This document shows, in pieces, positions 18,079 through 27,347 of a DNA stretch of 64,000 nt. The DNA lies in contig NZ_LT707006.1 in assembly GCF_900155865.1 (NCBI RefSeq), positions 2,458,577 through 2,522,576 of the forward strand, written 5' to 3'. Position 1 is the stretch's first letter. Each line of letters begins with the position of its first letter. The position numbers and the translations under genes are program-made. This stretch comes from Bacteroides bouchesdurhonensis (GTDB taxonomy: Bacteria > Bacteroidota > Bacteroidia > Bacteroidales > Bacteroidaceae). The notes beneath the pieces are model-generated. The model searched no databases, was not told the DNA's origin, and was given only the letters and a program-made list of their open reading frames with translations.

Positions 18079-18290
18079 ACCTTTCCGATATACCTCTATC
18101 GACAACATAATTACCTTTGTGCTGCCACAGGAGCGCGTTTACAAAATTATTGTATCCATAGAGGGATTGGACACCGGCGTAGTCCTTTCAGGCTGAAGAG
18201 GAAAGTAACAAACTTTATTACTTCGGACGACAAAACACTTGTCGTCTTAGGCGTTTTGTGGGAAAATTTACGGACTATAAGTATAATTAA
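18079..18290 (+). ncRNA. Candidate IS110-type bridge RNA / right end of the element
   Basis: This non-coding segment directly after the transposase has several pairings: cctctat near 18092 with atagagg near 18157, and a tight hairpin of gacgaca with tgtcgtc near 18226-18246. IS1111-group elements encode their bridge RNA in this position. The exact element end and RNA borders cannot be fixed from one copy. Confidence 0.4.
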
Positions 18291-18427
18291 TTAGATACAA
18301 GTAAGTTACATACGAATATAAGAGCTGGGGATTTTTCTTTTTAGAGGAAAGGTAGAGAATAAAATGGAAGATATACTTCCTTCTCATCTAAAACTTTCCT
18401 ACTTTTACGGCAAAATTAAATAGTTTG

Positions 18428-18509
18428 CACATATGATCTCTTTCATTTTCACACGTGGAAACGAAAGAGATCATATGTGAATTCGAAAAGATTCACGTGT
18501 GGAAACGAA
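18428..18509. repeat. Inverted repeat and direct repeats upstream of the HU-like gene
   Basis: cacatatgatctctttc (18428-18444) is the exact inverse complement of 18463-18479, with 18 bases between. The sequence ttcacacgtggaaacgaa (18448-18465) recurs with two changes as ttcacgtgtggaaacgaa (18492-18509). Each unit contains a CACGTG- or CATATG-like dyad. This is not coding and is a candidate binding array before the HU-like gene. Confidence 0.7.
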
Positions 18510-18545
18510 TACTTTTTAGAGTAATTATTAAATAACGGATGTGGC

Positions 18546-19145
18546 ATGGCAAAATATGATATATATAAGGTGCATGGTATTGATAACAAAGAGAAGGAAG
18601 AAAAATATCGTGCAAGAATTGTTTCTGAGGGAACGATTAGCAAAGAAAAATTATATAAATACATAGAGAAAACTTCCGGTGGATTCAATCGTGCGCAAGC
18701 TGATGCTATAATGACTTGTATTACGGATGCTGTAATTGAATTTCTGCGTGATGGTTATATTGTACAATTAGGCGAGTTGGGATATTTGTCGGCTACCGTT
18801 ACGAGCCGTCCGGTAAAAGAGAAAAAAGAAATCCGTTCGGGTTCTGTTCATTTTAAAAATGTAAATCTTCGTATTAGTAGTAGTTTGCGCAAAAGTATGC
18901 GTTCAATTCCTTTGGAACGCGTAGAAAAGCCTGCCTTGGCTTCTAAAGAAATAACTTTAAAACAGAAAGAAGATATTTTAAGAAGTTATTTGGAGACTCA
19001 TCCATGCATAACTCGAACTGATTATTGTCATATTACTCATACACTGAAAAGTAAGGCAGTGGACGATTTGAATCAGTTTGTGACTGACGGGTGGTTGAGT
19101 CGATATGGGGCAGGACGGACTGTGATTTATTTGTTGGTGAAATAG
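18546..19145 (+). CDS. HU-like DNA-binding protein with C-terminal extension
   Basis: A 199-residue protein. Residues about 1-125 form an HU/IHF-type fold of the Bacteroidetes HU-HIG class (SKEKLYKYIEKTSGG, AIMTCITDAVIEFLRDGYIV, LGELGYLSATVTSRPV, then VHFKNVNLRISSSLR). The remaining 70 residues look like a small winged-helix segment (KEDILRSYLETHPCITRTDY; LNQFVTDGWLSRYGAGRTVIY). It is likely a nucleoid-associated or local regulatory DNA-binding protein. Its upstream region is filled with ordered dyads at 18428-18509, which could be its own binding sites. It is convergent with the TIR-domain gene. Confidence 0.75.
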   Translation: MAKYDIYKVHGIDNKEKEEKYRARIVSEGTISKEKLYKYIEKTSGGFNRAQADAIMTCITDAVIEFLRDGYIVQLGELGYLSATVTSRPVKEKKEIRSGSVHFKNVNLRISSSLRKSMRSIPLERVEKPALASKEITLKQKEDILRSYLETHPCITRTDYCHITHTLKSKAVDDLNQFVTDGWLSRYGAGRTVIYLLVK

Positions 19146-19201
19146 TTCTCCTAAATCTGCTTACCGAATTTTTACAACATAATAATTAGAATCAAGTGTA
19201 A

Positions 19202-20677
19202 TTAATGTTCTTTTCCTACATAGAGGGCAGATGAAATTAATTGCATAATTTCTAGATTAATTTTTTCTTTCTTTAAGTTTGAAGAAAGTAAAATTGATGA
19301 ATATTTTACCCATATCGCATCTACAAGATTTCCAATAGTAGTAAAACTACTAATCGTAGTTTCAGTAAATTCTAATCCATAATCTTTAGCTAAGGTTTGG
19401 GTTAAAGAATTTGTCAATAAGCCAGCAAATAAAAGACTATTATAAAACTTAATAGAAGATACTTTACTTCTACACAATCCTCGTACCAATTCAAATACAT
19501 CATCCCTATTTCTAAATGATTTGTATTTATTTATTTTTTGTTCCTCTAAAAGATAATTGTATTTTTCTTTTATCTTACTTACTATGTCTTGCTTTTCAGA
19601 AAGACTTTTATGTAATTCATTATTTGCCACAATTAAGCTTTGCAAACGTTGTTTACTATCGCCTAGACTCTTTTTTATTTCTTCATTTTTTTCTATACTT
19701 TCCTGTACGTAATTCTCTAATTCTTTATTTCGAATTCGCATCTGCCCGATTTCATTTGTGGCTTTTTGTAGAGCTAATTCGCTTTGAGATAAATTTTGCG
19801 TCACACTTTCACACTCTTCAGTGACTTTCAGAAGAGAATTTTTCAATTGTTTTACTTCAATTTCTAAGTTGTTTTTCGTGGATTGCAATTCACTCACAAT
19901 ATTTATGCTTCGCCAGTTTGTTCGGGCTATAGATATTTGCTTTTCATTTAAAGAGAAAGAGTTACTTCCATCAGTATTATACAAAATAGGAAAGCTCCAA
20001 CCACATCTACCGCAAAACTCAGAAGTGATAGAAACCACTTTGTCACATACGGGACATAATTTGGTTGTATTCCCTATAAATATCTGTTTTTCAGATATCT
20101 GTTTGACTATATCTAGCTGTTGCAACATCAAGCGTTGGCAATCTTTTGCCAGAACATTAATCTCTTTTTTTATTTCCTCCTTCTTTGCTTCAGCTTCCCT
20201 CTTCAGCATTAATTCTTTTTCCTCACGCAGTTTTTGAGCAACATCTTCTTTAACTTTATTAATAGCGCGGAGTAAATCATTTAATGCGTTCTTGGGATTC
20301 TCCTCATAATTGATAAAATCTAACGGACGTATCAGTAATTTAAATTTCTTGTTATACTGGCTATTATCAATTTTTACCGGTATAATTGTTTTTTCTCCAT
20401 CTAGGGCTTCGAAAATTTCGCCAGCAGTCCATATCGATTCATTTGAATGCTTAGATGAAATGAATACAAGCATTTTTGATTCAGTAATTGCACTTGTGAT
20501 AACTTCTATAAACTCTTGTCCGCTATAGATGCCATCTCTGTCAAACCAATAAGAAATACCATTTTTATCGAAAATATTTTGGATTTCCGTTATTGCATTC
20601 TCAGGTATTATATTTTGGTTGGCATCAACATAATCTTTGCGTGAATAGCTTATAAAAACGTCGTACTTGTATTCCAT
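19202..20677 (-). CDS. TIR-domain protein with zinc ribbon, coiled coil and ACP-like C-terminus
   Basis: A 491-residue protein in four parts. Residues 1-135 are a TIR domain (DVFISYSRKD; W83-TAGE87-IFEAL, where E87 takes the place of the catalytic glutamate of NAD-cleaving TIRs). A charged helix follows, then a zinc ribbon (C208xxC211, C222xxC225), a long coiled coil (about 262-382), and a helical domain (390-460). The last part resembles an acyl carrier protein (TLAKDYGLEF, SFTTIGNLVDAI), but with Gly419 where the pantetheine-bearing serine would be. There is no signal peptide, so it is cytoplasmic. It has its own promoter, faces the HU-like gene and has no obvious partner. Immune or NAD-signalling function is inference. 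Confidence 0.8.
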   Translation of the reverse strand: MEYKYDVFISYSRKDYVDANQNIIPENAITEIQNIFDKNGISYWFDRDGIYSGQEFIEVITSAITESKMLVFISSKHSNESIWTAGEIFEALDGEKTIIPVKIDNSQYNKKFKLLIRPLDFINYEENPKNALNDLLRAINKVKEDVAQKLREEKELMLKREAEAKKEEIKKEINVLAKDCQRLMLQQLDIVKQISEKQIFIGNTTKLCPVCDKVVSITSEFCGRCGWSFPILYNTDGSNSFSLNEKQISIARTNWRSINIVSELQSTKNNLEIEVKQLKNSLLKVTEECESVTQNLSQSELALQKATNEIGQMRIRNKELENYVQESIEKNEEIKKSLGDSKQRLQSLIVANNELHKSLSEKQDIVSKIKEKYNYLLEEQKINKYKSFRNRDDVFELVRGLCRSKVSSIKFYNSLLFAGLLTNSLTQTLAKDYGLEFTETTISSFTTIGNLVDAIWVKYSSILLSSNLKKEKINLEIMQLISSALYVGKEH

Positions 20678-21021
20678 ATTATATCATAATTTATTATATT
20701 GCAATCTGAATCCAAAGTTACAGAAATATTCTATCATATAAATGACTTTTCTCAAGTATTTAATGCCGACATATATCTTTTTATTGAAACAATTCTATAC
20801 CGGTGTGAAATTTGAACAGGAGGAATATGTTTTCTTGTTAATTCAATTTTATTAAAACTCTTACTTTTGTGCCTTATTATTGAGATACTGTCAGTAGGTC
20901 CTCTAGGTATAATTAGTTGATGTTGCTATAGAAGAAAAGTAGAAAATCAAATGTAAGATATATTTTTTCATTTCTGTAAGTTTATGTTTTACCAACTATA
21001 AGTAATATTGCATTGAGGAAT
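20678..21021. promoter_or_regulatory. Intergenic region with the TIR-gene promoter
   Basis: A minus-strand -7 element taacTTTG lies at 20713-20720, 36 bases before the TIR start at 20677. The rest of this AT-rich stretch has no coding frame or repeat that I could support. Confidence 0.5.
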
Positions 21022-21603
21022 TCATTCCCATTTTTTTAGTATCATATTATGTTGATATTGAATCCCTGTCTTTATTTTCCAATGTTTATTTAGTTTAAAA
21101 GAAATATTGCTACCAACTTCTGTCGGTATTGCTTCAGAAGGGAGTCCTCGGTATCTTCGATTATTTAGATTCTGCATACCGTATATACTCAGAGTCCATT
21201 TATTGGATAAGTGATATTCCATAATAGTGTGCATATGGAAGTAATTGGACATTTTTGAAAAGTTACTTTTACTTCTCAAGTAAAAGTTTTTGCCATGAAT
21301 AAGTGGGTAGAAAGGTTGAATTAGAGAGATAAAATCTGTTTTTATGTTAGTTGAAAATCGTAAGAGATTACTAGATGCTGGTTTAAGTGTTGGCAATGTA
21401 GTACCAAAATCAATATATGATTTTGCTTGGTGAAACTCGTGCTCTAACGTTTCAATTGTATTTTTGTTAATTATAATTTCCTGATCAGATTCTAGCAGCT
21501 TTTTTAGTTTCAACGAATCCTTTGGGCTCCATTGCTGTGCGGAAATAGACATAGATAATAACAATAAATATAAAATAATGGCTTTGTGTTTTCTGTGATT
21601 CAT
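21022..21603 (-). CDS. Secreted hypothetical protein, DUF4858-like
   Basis: A 193-residue protein with a signal peptide (MNHRKHKAIILYLLLLSMSISAQ) and a beta-rich remainder with many aromatic residues (FSTNIKTDFISLIQPFYPL, NKWTLSIYGMQNLNNRRYRG). A longer in-frame start at 21717 would place 38 extra residues before the signal peptide; I prefer ATG 21603. It follows the interrupted radical-SAM gene on the same strand. It resembles small periplasmic or outer-membrane proteins of Bacteroides; the DUF4858 link is from memory. No function can be stated. Confidence 0.6.
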   Translation of the reverse strand: MNHRKHKAIILYLLLLSMSISAQQWSPKDSLKLKKLLESDQEIIINKNTIETLEHEFHQAKSYIDFGTTLPTLKPASSNLLRFSTNIKTDFISLIQPFYPLIHGKNFYLRSKSNFSKMSNYFHMHTIMEYHLSNKWTLSIYGMQNLNNRRYRGLPSEAIPTEVGSNISFKLNKHWKIKTGIQYQHNMILKKWE

Positions 21604-21775
21604 ACATCTGGTTAAGTTTATTGTATTGACGTAGAAAATGTATGAATCCTGCTTTATATTGTTTGTGGACGCTTGTTGTTTTACAAATTGTAACAATCCT
21701 TTTTTTAAATTATTCATGATAGGTATTAACTATTAGGATAATCTTTTTCTAATAGCATATTTTCAAGAGGTAATT

Positions 21776-23413
21776 TTATAACGTTGCTGCTTTAAACACA
21801 GGTTTTATTTTTTGAATTTCCGATTCAAAGCCGAACCAGTAGCCGTTTCCTTCTTCATCAACCGGTAAAAAGCATAATCTTAGATTTTCCTTGTAAGAGC
21901 CATATAGCACTTTCCAATTCTCCGGAGGTGTTTGTCTCTTTGTTCTAACTTTTTCTGCCGGAATCTTTTTAAGAGACATGCCTGCTTCTATCCAGGCAAC
22001 TGTTACTTGAGTCAGAAAATCCGGATAATGGTACTTACAGAAATCATAAAGAATCAATCCGCGTTTCTCTAGACTTAAAGGGTTATCTATCACATCAGTT
22101 TCAATGAGATAATGAAGTAGCTCATGGAGGAATTGCTGATTTTCCAAGATTAAAGTACGGGTAATTCCTCTCCATGTAGGAGTATTATAAAAGCCATCTA
22201 GCAATCGGGACAAATAATGTGCTGTTTGCAATTCTTTTACAGAAATTTCTCGGGTTTGTAATACTTCATAAGGAGGGAGAGGGGAATATTGGATTCCTAG
22301 TTCTTCGGCTCTTCTTCTCATTTCCGTTCCGGGTAGTAATTTAAGAGATTCCAATTGAATTTCTCCTGCGCCATAATTTGCTAAGGTGCGTACATCTTCG
22401 AAGATTTCCGAAAGGTGATAGAGTGGAAGACCTGCAATTAAATCTGCATGAGTCTCCATATTTTTTTAAGAACAGAGATATTTGAGTCCTGCCAATGCAT
22501 CGTTAAGTTTGCCTATTCGTCTGCTTTGCTCAAGGACTGGCTCTCTAAGACTCTGTATTCCTGCTTCCAGATGCAATAAACCTTTAGGCAGAGTTGCTAG
22601 TTCCTCTTTTAATTCTTCTGTGAGTAAAGCAGGATGGATTTCAAGGTGGAAACATATATCCGGATATTCACGAAATAGATCCAGTAATGCTTTGGCTCGT
22701 TTACTATTGTAATTGAAAGTGCGATCTAAAACCCGTACATTTTTTATGTTGTGTTGATGAATAACATTCAATCGCTCCCTAATAGCTTCAATGGGAATCG
22801 TACGAACAGGCTTTTCTCCTCCACTTACGCAAAAGGCACAAGTATTAAAACAGCCTCTTGTTGTTTCTAATTGAACAAATGGTTTACTCCAATTGAAGAA
22901 ACGACTTTTCTCGGGAGGAACAAGTTCTGAAAAGTGGATGACACGAGCAATACCGTTATCCTGATATTTCTCTGATTGATCCAGATAACAAAGACCGGGT
23001 ATGGAACTCCATTCTTTTACCGGCTGATTCCAAACTTTTAACCAAATAGGGAATACTTCTTCGCCTTCTCCCCGAAACACTCCACTGACAAATTTGTTTC
23101 TTCTTAAGAAGTCTTCATTATCTCCAAGAAATTCCGGACCACCAAGTATGACGGAACTATTTGGAAGCAGGGACTTTGCGCGTGAAACGATATGGAGTAA
23201 TTGTTCATGGTTGAATAGCCAATTGGTAGCAGCGATAATGTCGGGTTGGCAATGATAGATTTGCTGCACGATATTACCAATATTTTCGTTAATGGTTGCA
23301 GATACCATGCACCATTCAATCATGGTATCCTCCGCTATTTGAGCATGTAGTGCAGGTAGTGCCAATGATGAATGAGCATACGAACTATTTAAATCAAGCC
23401 AAAGAAGTTTCAT
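21776..23413 (-). pseudogene. B12-binding radical SAM protein (DUF4080), split by one in-frame stop
   Basis: Two open segments in the same frame make one protein of about 545 residues. The first (23413-22466) has the B12-binding fold (LWLDLNSSYAHSSLALPALH; SVILGGPEFL) and the radical SAM core with CxxxCxxC in TRGCFNTCAFC. The second (22459-21776) continues with METHADLIAGLPLYHL and the DUF4080-type C-terminal domain. Only TAA at 22466-22468, followed by two sense codons (AAA AAT) and an ATG, separates them; there is no frameshift. The -7 element is at 23437-23444. It may be a pseudogene, be expressed as two chains, or contain a sequencing error. The substrate is unknown. Confidence 0.85.
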
Positions 23414-23436
23414 GTGAAAGTTTTAATATTTGCATG

Positions 23437-23444
23437 CAAAGGTA
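23437..23444 (-). promoter_or_regulatory. Promoter -7 element for the radical SAM gene
   Basis: On the minus strand tacctttg matches TAnnTTTG. In the wider context gtacctttgc (23436-23445) it also matches the GTAnnTTTGC target consensus of CTnDOT-type integrases, so it may be the chromosome/ICE junction. Confidence 0.5.
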
Positions 23445-23445
23445 C

Positions 23446-24386
23446 AAAAAACTTGTGGCTTGATGCGTATCGTAAAATAAAAACGCTATTTTTGTAATAC
23501 GAAGTTACGAAAAGAGTGTAATTTATTGGAACTGAGCGTAGGTTAATTGCTCATGATAGTAATAGGTTACGATTTAGTTAGTTATCTACTGCATCATCCT
23601 TCTGCGCGTTGCGTAACCTTCAAAGAACTCTTCGTATGCAAAAGTAACAATAAAACGGGAGATTTTGAAATGAATCTCCCTAATTTTTTCTTCTCATACA
23701 AGTTTTTCCGTAAAAGCGGTTTTGTCCGTCGGCACACCATCGCCCAAAAGGATTTTGGTCGAACGTATGCCGACTACGCATAAGCGGAGAAAAGGGCTTT
23801 GCCTCACGCCTAAACAACAGTTTAGACTAATGATGCAAGGCCCATTTCTTTTGTGCTTATGCCAAAGAGGTGCTTTTACGGGTTTCTGACGATTTTTCTT
23901 TTTCCACTGTTCCTTTGAGCCGTAAGCGGAAAGCCGTGTCTGACCGCCCGATCCATAAATGGAACAAGCCGTCACACACGGCAGGCAAACCGGGAAGAAT
24001 GATTTTATCCGTCCGACCGTACACGCTCGGCCAGACATATAAAATCATACTTCCTTGCCGGTGGTTTGCCCGGTTTCACGCCTCCGGCTATGTCCCTTTT
24101 CCTTTTGGCGTTTTCCCTTTTTTACGGATTTCTCTTTTGAAGTTTTCCTGTCCAATCTGCCTCCACTTCCGTTTACCTCCATTTTCGCGTCTTTCAGTGA
24201 GCCGCATCAGATAGTCATTTCCGTTCTGGGCGCAAAGGTAATTCCGGGATTGGACGGGAATGCAAGGTCAAGCCTCCTGTTTTCGGAAAAAATCTCCAGC
24301 CCTGCGGGTAGTATTTTTCTAAAAAATTCTTCCAAAATATTCAGAATAGCTTAAAATGAGCGATTTACGAGAGTCTCACCTCAATA
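23446..24386. other. Putative ICE left end, largely non-coding
   Basis: About 940 bases without a convincing long gene. It holds a hairpin gggagatt/aatctccc near 23658-23684, a longer stem around 23780-23850 (gggctttgcc.../...gcaaggccc), a minus-strand promoter-like tacctttg at 24233-24240, and a short basic minus-strand frame of 39 residues (24088-24207, MRLTERRENGGKRK...). Base composition rises towards that of the ICE. A minus-strand frame at 23694-24038 (114 residues) resembles no family I know. I read this as the terminal region of the ICE next to the chromosome. Confidence 0.45.
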
Positions 24387-24400
24387 GAGGTAATGATTTG
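24387..24400. repeat. Left attachment-site candidate of the nested element
   Basis: gaggtaatgatttg, identical to 42981-42994. A small dyad cctcaatagagg overlaps its left edge. Confidence 0.55.
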
Positions 24401-24633
24401 GCAACAGTTCTATTTTCTGCAATGTGCATAGGATTGCTTGTCAAACAACTCTTCTTGATTTGATTGCAAAAGTATAATAAAAATTTTGATTGGCAAAAAT
24501 GCGGCTCGTTTTTTATGATTTATTTTCAGAACATATTCTGAATGTGATTAAAATTGTGACTTAGGACAGTCTCGGAACAGTCCAATCTGTCTTTTACCTA
24601 CTTCAAGGTATTGCAAATATTCGCCGAAATTCG

Positions 24634-24641
24634 TACCTTTG
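24634..24641 (+). promoter_or_regulatory. Promoter -7 element for the outer-membrane beta-barrel gene
   Basis: tacctttg matches TAnnTTTG, 29 bases before ATG 24670. Upstream, ttcagaa-cata-ttctgaa (24525-24542) is a perfect dyad about 100 bases away and may be a regulatory site. Confidence 0.6.
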
Positions 24642-24669
24642 CAGCCGATTTTGAATATTCAAACAGAGA

Positions 24670-27150
24670 ATGAGGTTACGATATGCTTATGTGCCTGTAC
24701 TTTTGCTCTTGTCTTTATCGACAATGGCGAATGTATGGGCATCGTCTTTCCTTTCTCGTAACGAAAGGGATTTTCGTCTTGCTGTGTCAAGTGATACGGT
24801 AAGGGGAAGTCGTACCTTTAAGCAAGATTCCATCTTCAAGACCCTCCTTCTTGGTGAGGTGGTGGTGACCGCCTCCATGAAAGAGGTGGAGCAGAAAGGC
24901 GATACCACCGTTATCAATGCAAATGCCTACAAGACTCCTGAAGGTGCTTACCTCGAAGAACTTTTGAAGCGTGTGCCAGGATTGGAATACGACAAGCAAA
25001 CCAAGGAGATGACCTATAACGGTCTTCCTATCCATGAAATCAATGTCAACGGCGAAAGCTTCTTCGGGGGCAACACCACGCTTGCCCTCGAAAACCTACC
25101 TGCCAAACTCATCAGCAAGATAAAGGTATATGACAAGCGGAGCGAACTGGAGAAAATCACCAAGGTGCGCAAGGGCGGCGAAAACTATGTGCTCGACTTG
25201 CAGACCAAGCGAGAGTTCAACGGCACGCTGATTACTTCGGCTGGCATAGGCAGGGGCAACAACGACAAGAAGGAAGCCGAGTTAATATCCAACCTCTTCC
25301 GCCAGACTGGCGATAACATCTCCGTGATAGCTCGAAGTGGCAACCGATACATGACTTCTCGCTATCCCGACAACCGACAGGACAACGTGGCGATGAACTT
25401 TGCCAAGAAGTTCTCCAAGCGATTCACCCTCTATGGCAACATGATGTACAACCATTATGCCAGTGGCAACGAGAGCACCCTATATAGCGAGCAATATCTC
25501 ACCACAGGCAACCGTTACCAGAACTCGGCATCCACCAGCACCAATCGCAACACGATGGGCAATGGTTCGTTGGGCATGAGGTGGAGCTTGGATGACAAGA
25601 CCTATTTTAATATAGGTGGAAACTTCAGCAAGTCGAAGAGCGACAACACCAGCGACAGCCAGCAATCCACCTCTTCAGAAGGCGATGAGCGTATCAACAG
25701 CATCACGAGAAACTCGGATTCGAAGAGCGACAGCCATTCGTTCTCCGTCAATGCCGACATCACCCGAGTGTTCAACGACAAGGGTACGAGTATCAGCCTC
25801 ACGGGTAGTTACTCCGACAGCAAGAGTACCAACGAGTCACATTCCCTTTCCGAGACCACTTACTATCAGTTGGAGAGCAGTCTGGGTGGCGATTCCGTGC
25901 TTTATCGCAACCAATACCAGCACTCCCCCTCCACTAATCGTGCCTATTCCGTAGGCATCAACTTGACGCAACCCTTGGCTGAGAACTTGCGCCTGCAACT
26001 CGGTTATCGCTATTCTGCCAACCGACAGGTGAGCGACAGGATTACTTACGAGAGCGAAGTATATCAAGACAGTTTGAGCAACTATACCAAGAGTCGGACT
26101 TATTCCCACGAACTCAGCCTTTATTTCAATTATAATGGCAAGCGATGGCAGGTGAATACGGGTGTGCAGATGCATCCAGAGCGGAGAAGTCTTGACCAGA
26201 AGACTGGGCTGCTCTATGCCGATACGGTGAGGACGAGCGTGAATTGGAACCCACAGTTGAATGTGTCATGGCATCGGGGCAAGACTCGCTTCGAGCTGAA
26301 TTATGACGGTAGTAGCCGACAACCCGACCTTGGCAGTTTGGTTTCGCTGACCGACAATAGCGACCCATTGCACGTTACACATGGCAATCCTTCGCTCAAA
26401 GCGGCTTATAGCCAGAACTTTCGGTTGATGGGAAGAAACACTCGCCTCGGTCTTTCGGGCGATGTTAATTTCAACAACACCTATAACAGTCAGACGCAAG
26501 CCGTCTTTTACAACCTTGCCACTGGTGGCACGGAGACTTATCCTGTGAATGTGAATGGCAACTGGAACATGCGTGCCAGTCTTCGCTATCAGAAGCGATG
26601 GAAGAAGCGGTTCAATCTCTCTGCTCGCACAGGTGCCAACTTTAGCCAAAGTGTAGCCTTGGTGAACGAGGGGAAGAGCGAGGAGCCAGACCGCAGCGTC
26701 ACCCACAATACGTCGTATAATGCCAACCTTTGCTTGGGTTATCAGCCGAAATGGGGAGGCTTCGACTTGCAGGGCGATTGGCGTTACCGCCATGCCACCA
26801 ACCAGCTTCGTAGTACGTCCAACTATACCCGAAGTTACAACTTTTCACTGAATACTTACGCAGAACTTCCTCTTGGCTTCCAAGTCAAGAGCGATGCTGC
26901 ATACTCTTTCCGTAACGGCACCAACATCAAAAAAGGCGAAGACGACCAAGTGGTTTGGAACTTAGGGGCATCTTGGCGATTCCTCAAAAAGAAGCAAGCC
27001 GAGCTTTTGCTCTATTGGTCAGATATTCTCAGCGACAAGAAAAACTATTATCGCAATGTTACCGCCACAGGATTGACGGAAAGCCGTACCTCACAAATTG
27101 GTAGTTACTTTATCATTAGTTTTAAGTATCGGCTGAATAAGCAACTGTGA
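24670..27150 (+). CDS. Outer-membrane beta-barrel protein, TonB-receptor-like
   Basis: An 826-residue outer-membrane protein. A signal peptide (MRLRYAYVPVLLLLSLSTM) is followed by a short linker, a plug-like domain (about 57-185; GEVVVTASMKEVEQKGDTTV, YLEELLKRVPGLEYDKQ, NPHEI-type NVNGESFFGG) and a barrel with many alternating strands ending in SYFIISFKYRLNKQL. It fits the outer-membrane beta-barrel family close to TonB-dependent receptors, but lacks the N-terminal carboxypeptidase-regulatory domain that most relatives have. It is the first cargo gene, monocistronic by spacing. The ligand is unknown; location beside a HmuY system suggests nutrient uptake. Confidence 0.8.
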   Translation: MRLRYAYVPVLLLLSLSTMANVWASSFLSRNERDFRLAVSSDTVRGSRTFKQDSIFKTLLLGEVVVTASMKEVEQKGDTTVINANAYKTPEGAYLEELLKRVPGLEYDKQTKEMTYNGLPIHEINVNGESFFGGNTTLALENLPAKLISKIKVYDKRSELEKITKVRKGGENYVLDLQTKREFNGTLITSAGIGRGNNDKKEAELISNLFRQTGDNISVIARSGNRYMTSRYPDNRQDNVAMNFAKKFSKRFTLYGNMMYNHYASGNESTLYSEQYLTTGNRYQNSASTSTNRNTMGNGSLGMRWSLDDKTYFNIGGNFSKSKSDNTSDSQQSTSSEGDERINSITRNSDSKSDSHSFSVNADITRVFNDKGTSISLTGSYSDSKSTNESHSLSETTYYQLESSLGGDSVLYRNQYQHSPSTNRAYSVGINLTQPLAENLRLQLGYRYSANRQVSDRITYESEVYQDSLSNYTKSRTYSHELSLYFNYNGKRWQVNTGVQMHPERRSLDQKTGLLYADTVRTSVNWNPQLNVSWHRGKTRFELNYDGSSRQPDLGSLVSLTDNSDPLHVTHGNPSLKAAYSQNFRLMGRNTRLGLSGDVNFNNTYNSQTQAVFYNLATGGTETYPVNVNGNWNMRASLRYQKRWKKRFNLSARTGANFSQSVALVNEGKSEEPDRSVTHNTSYNANLCLGYQPKWGGFDLQGDWRYRHATNQLRSTSNYTRSYNFSLNTYAELPLGFQVKSDAAYSFRNGTNIKKGEDDQVVWNLGASWRFLKKKQAELLLYWSDILSDKKNYYRNVTATGLTESRTSQIGSYFIISFKYRLNKQL

Positions 27151-27279
27151 AAAACATATTGAAAATCTTAGATATGTTATGATTTCTCAACAAGACAGAT
27201 GAGAAACCCTATAAATCACAACAAATTACTATTGCAAATTTCATCATTTTTAGGGATTGCATACCTTCTTAGAAATATG

Positions 27280-27287
27280 TACCTTTG
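27280..27287 (+). promoter_or_regulatory. Promoter -7 element for the LRR lipoprotein gene
   Basis: tacctttg matches TAnnTTTG, 60 bases before ATG 27348. Confidence 0.6.
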
Positions 27288-27347
27288 CAGCCTGATTCAA
27301 GATTATATTTAATTTTAATTATAAACATTTTAAAAGTTCAAAAAACA

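Noticed and set aside
18428..18479. Invertible promoter (phase-variable switch)
   Set aside because: The 17-bp inverted repeat encloses only 18 bases with no promoter, and no invertase gene is adjacent.
23694..24038. A 114-residue minus-strand protein in the ICE left end
   Set aside because: It has no recognisable domain, overlaps other open frames, and lies in a strongly structured region.
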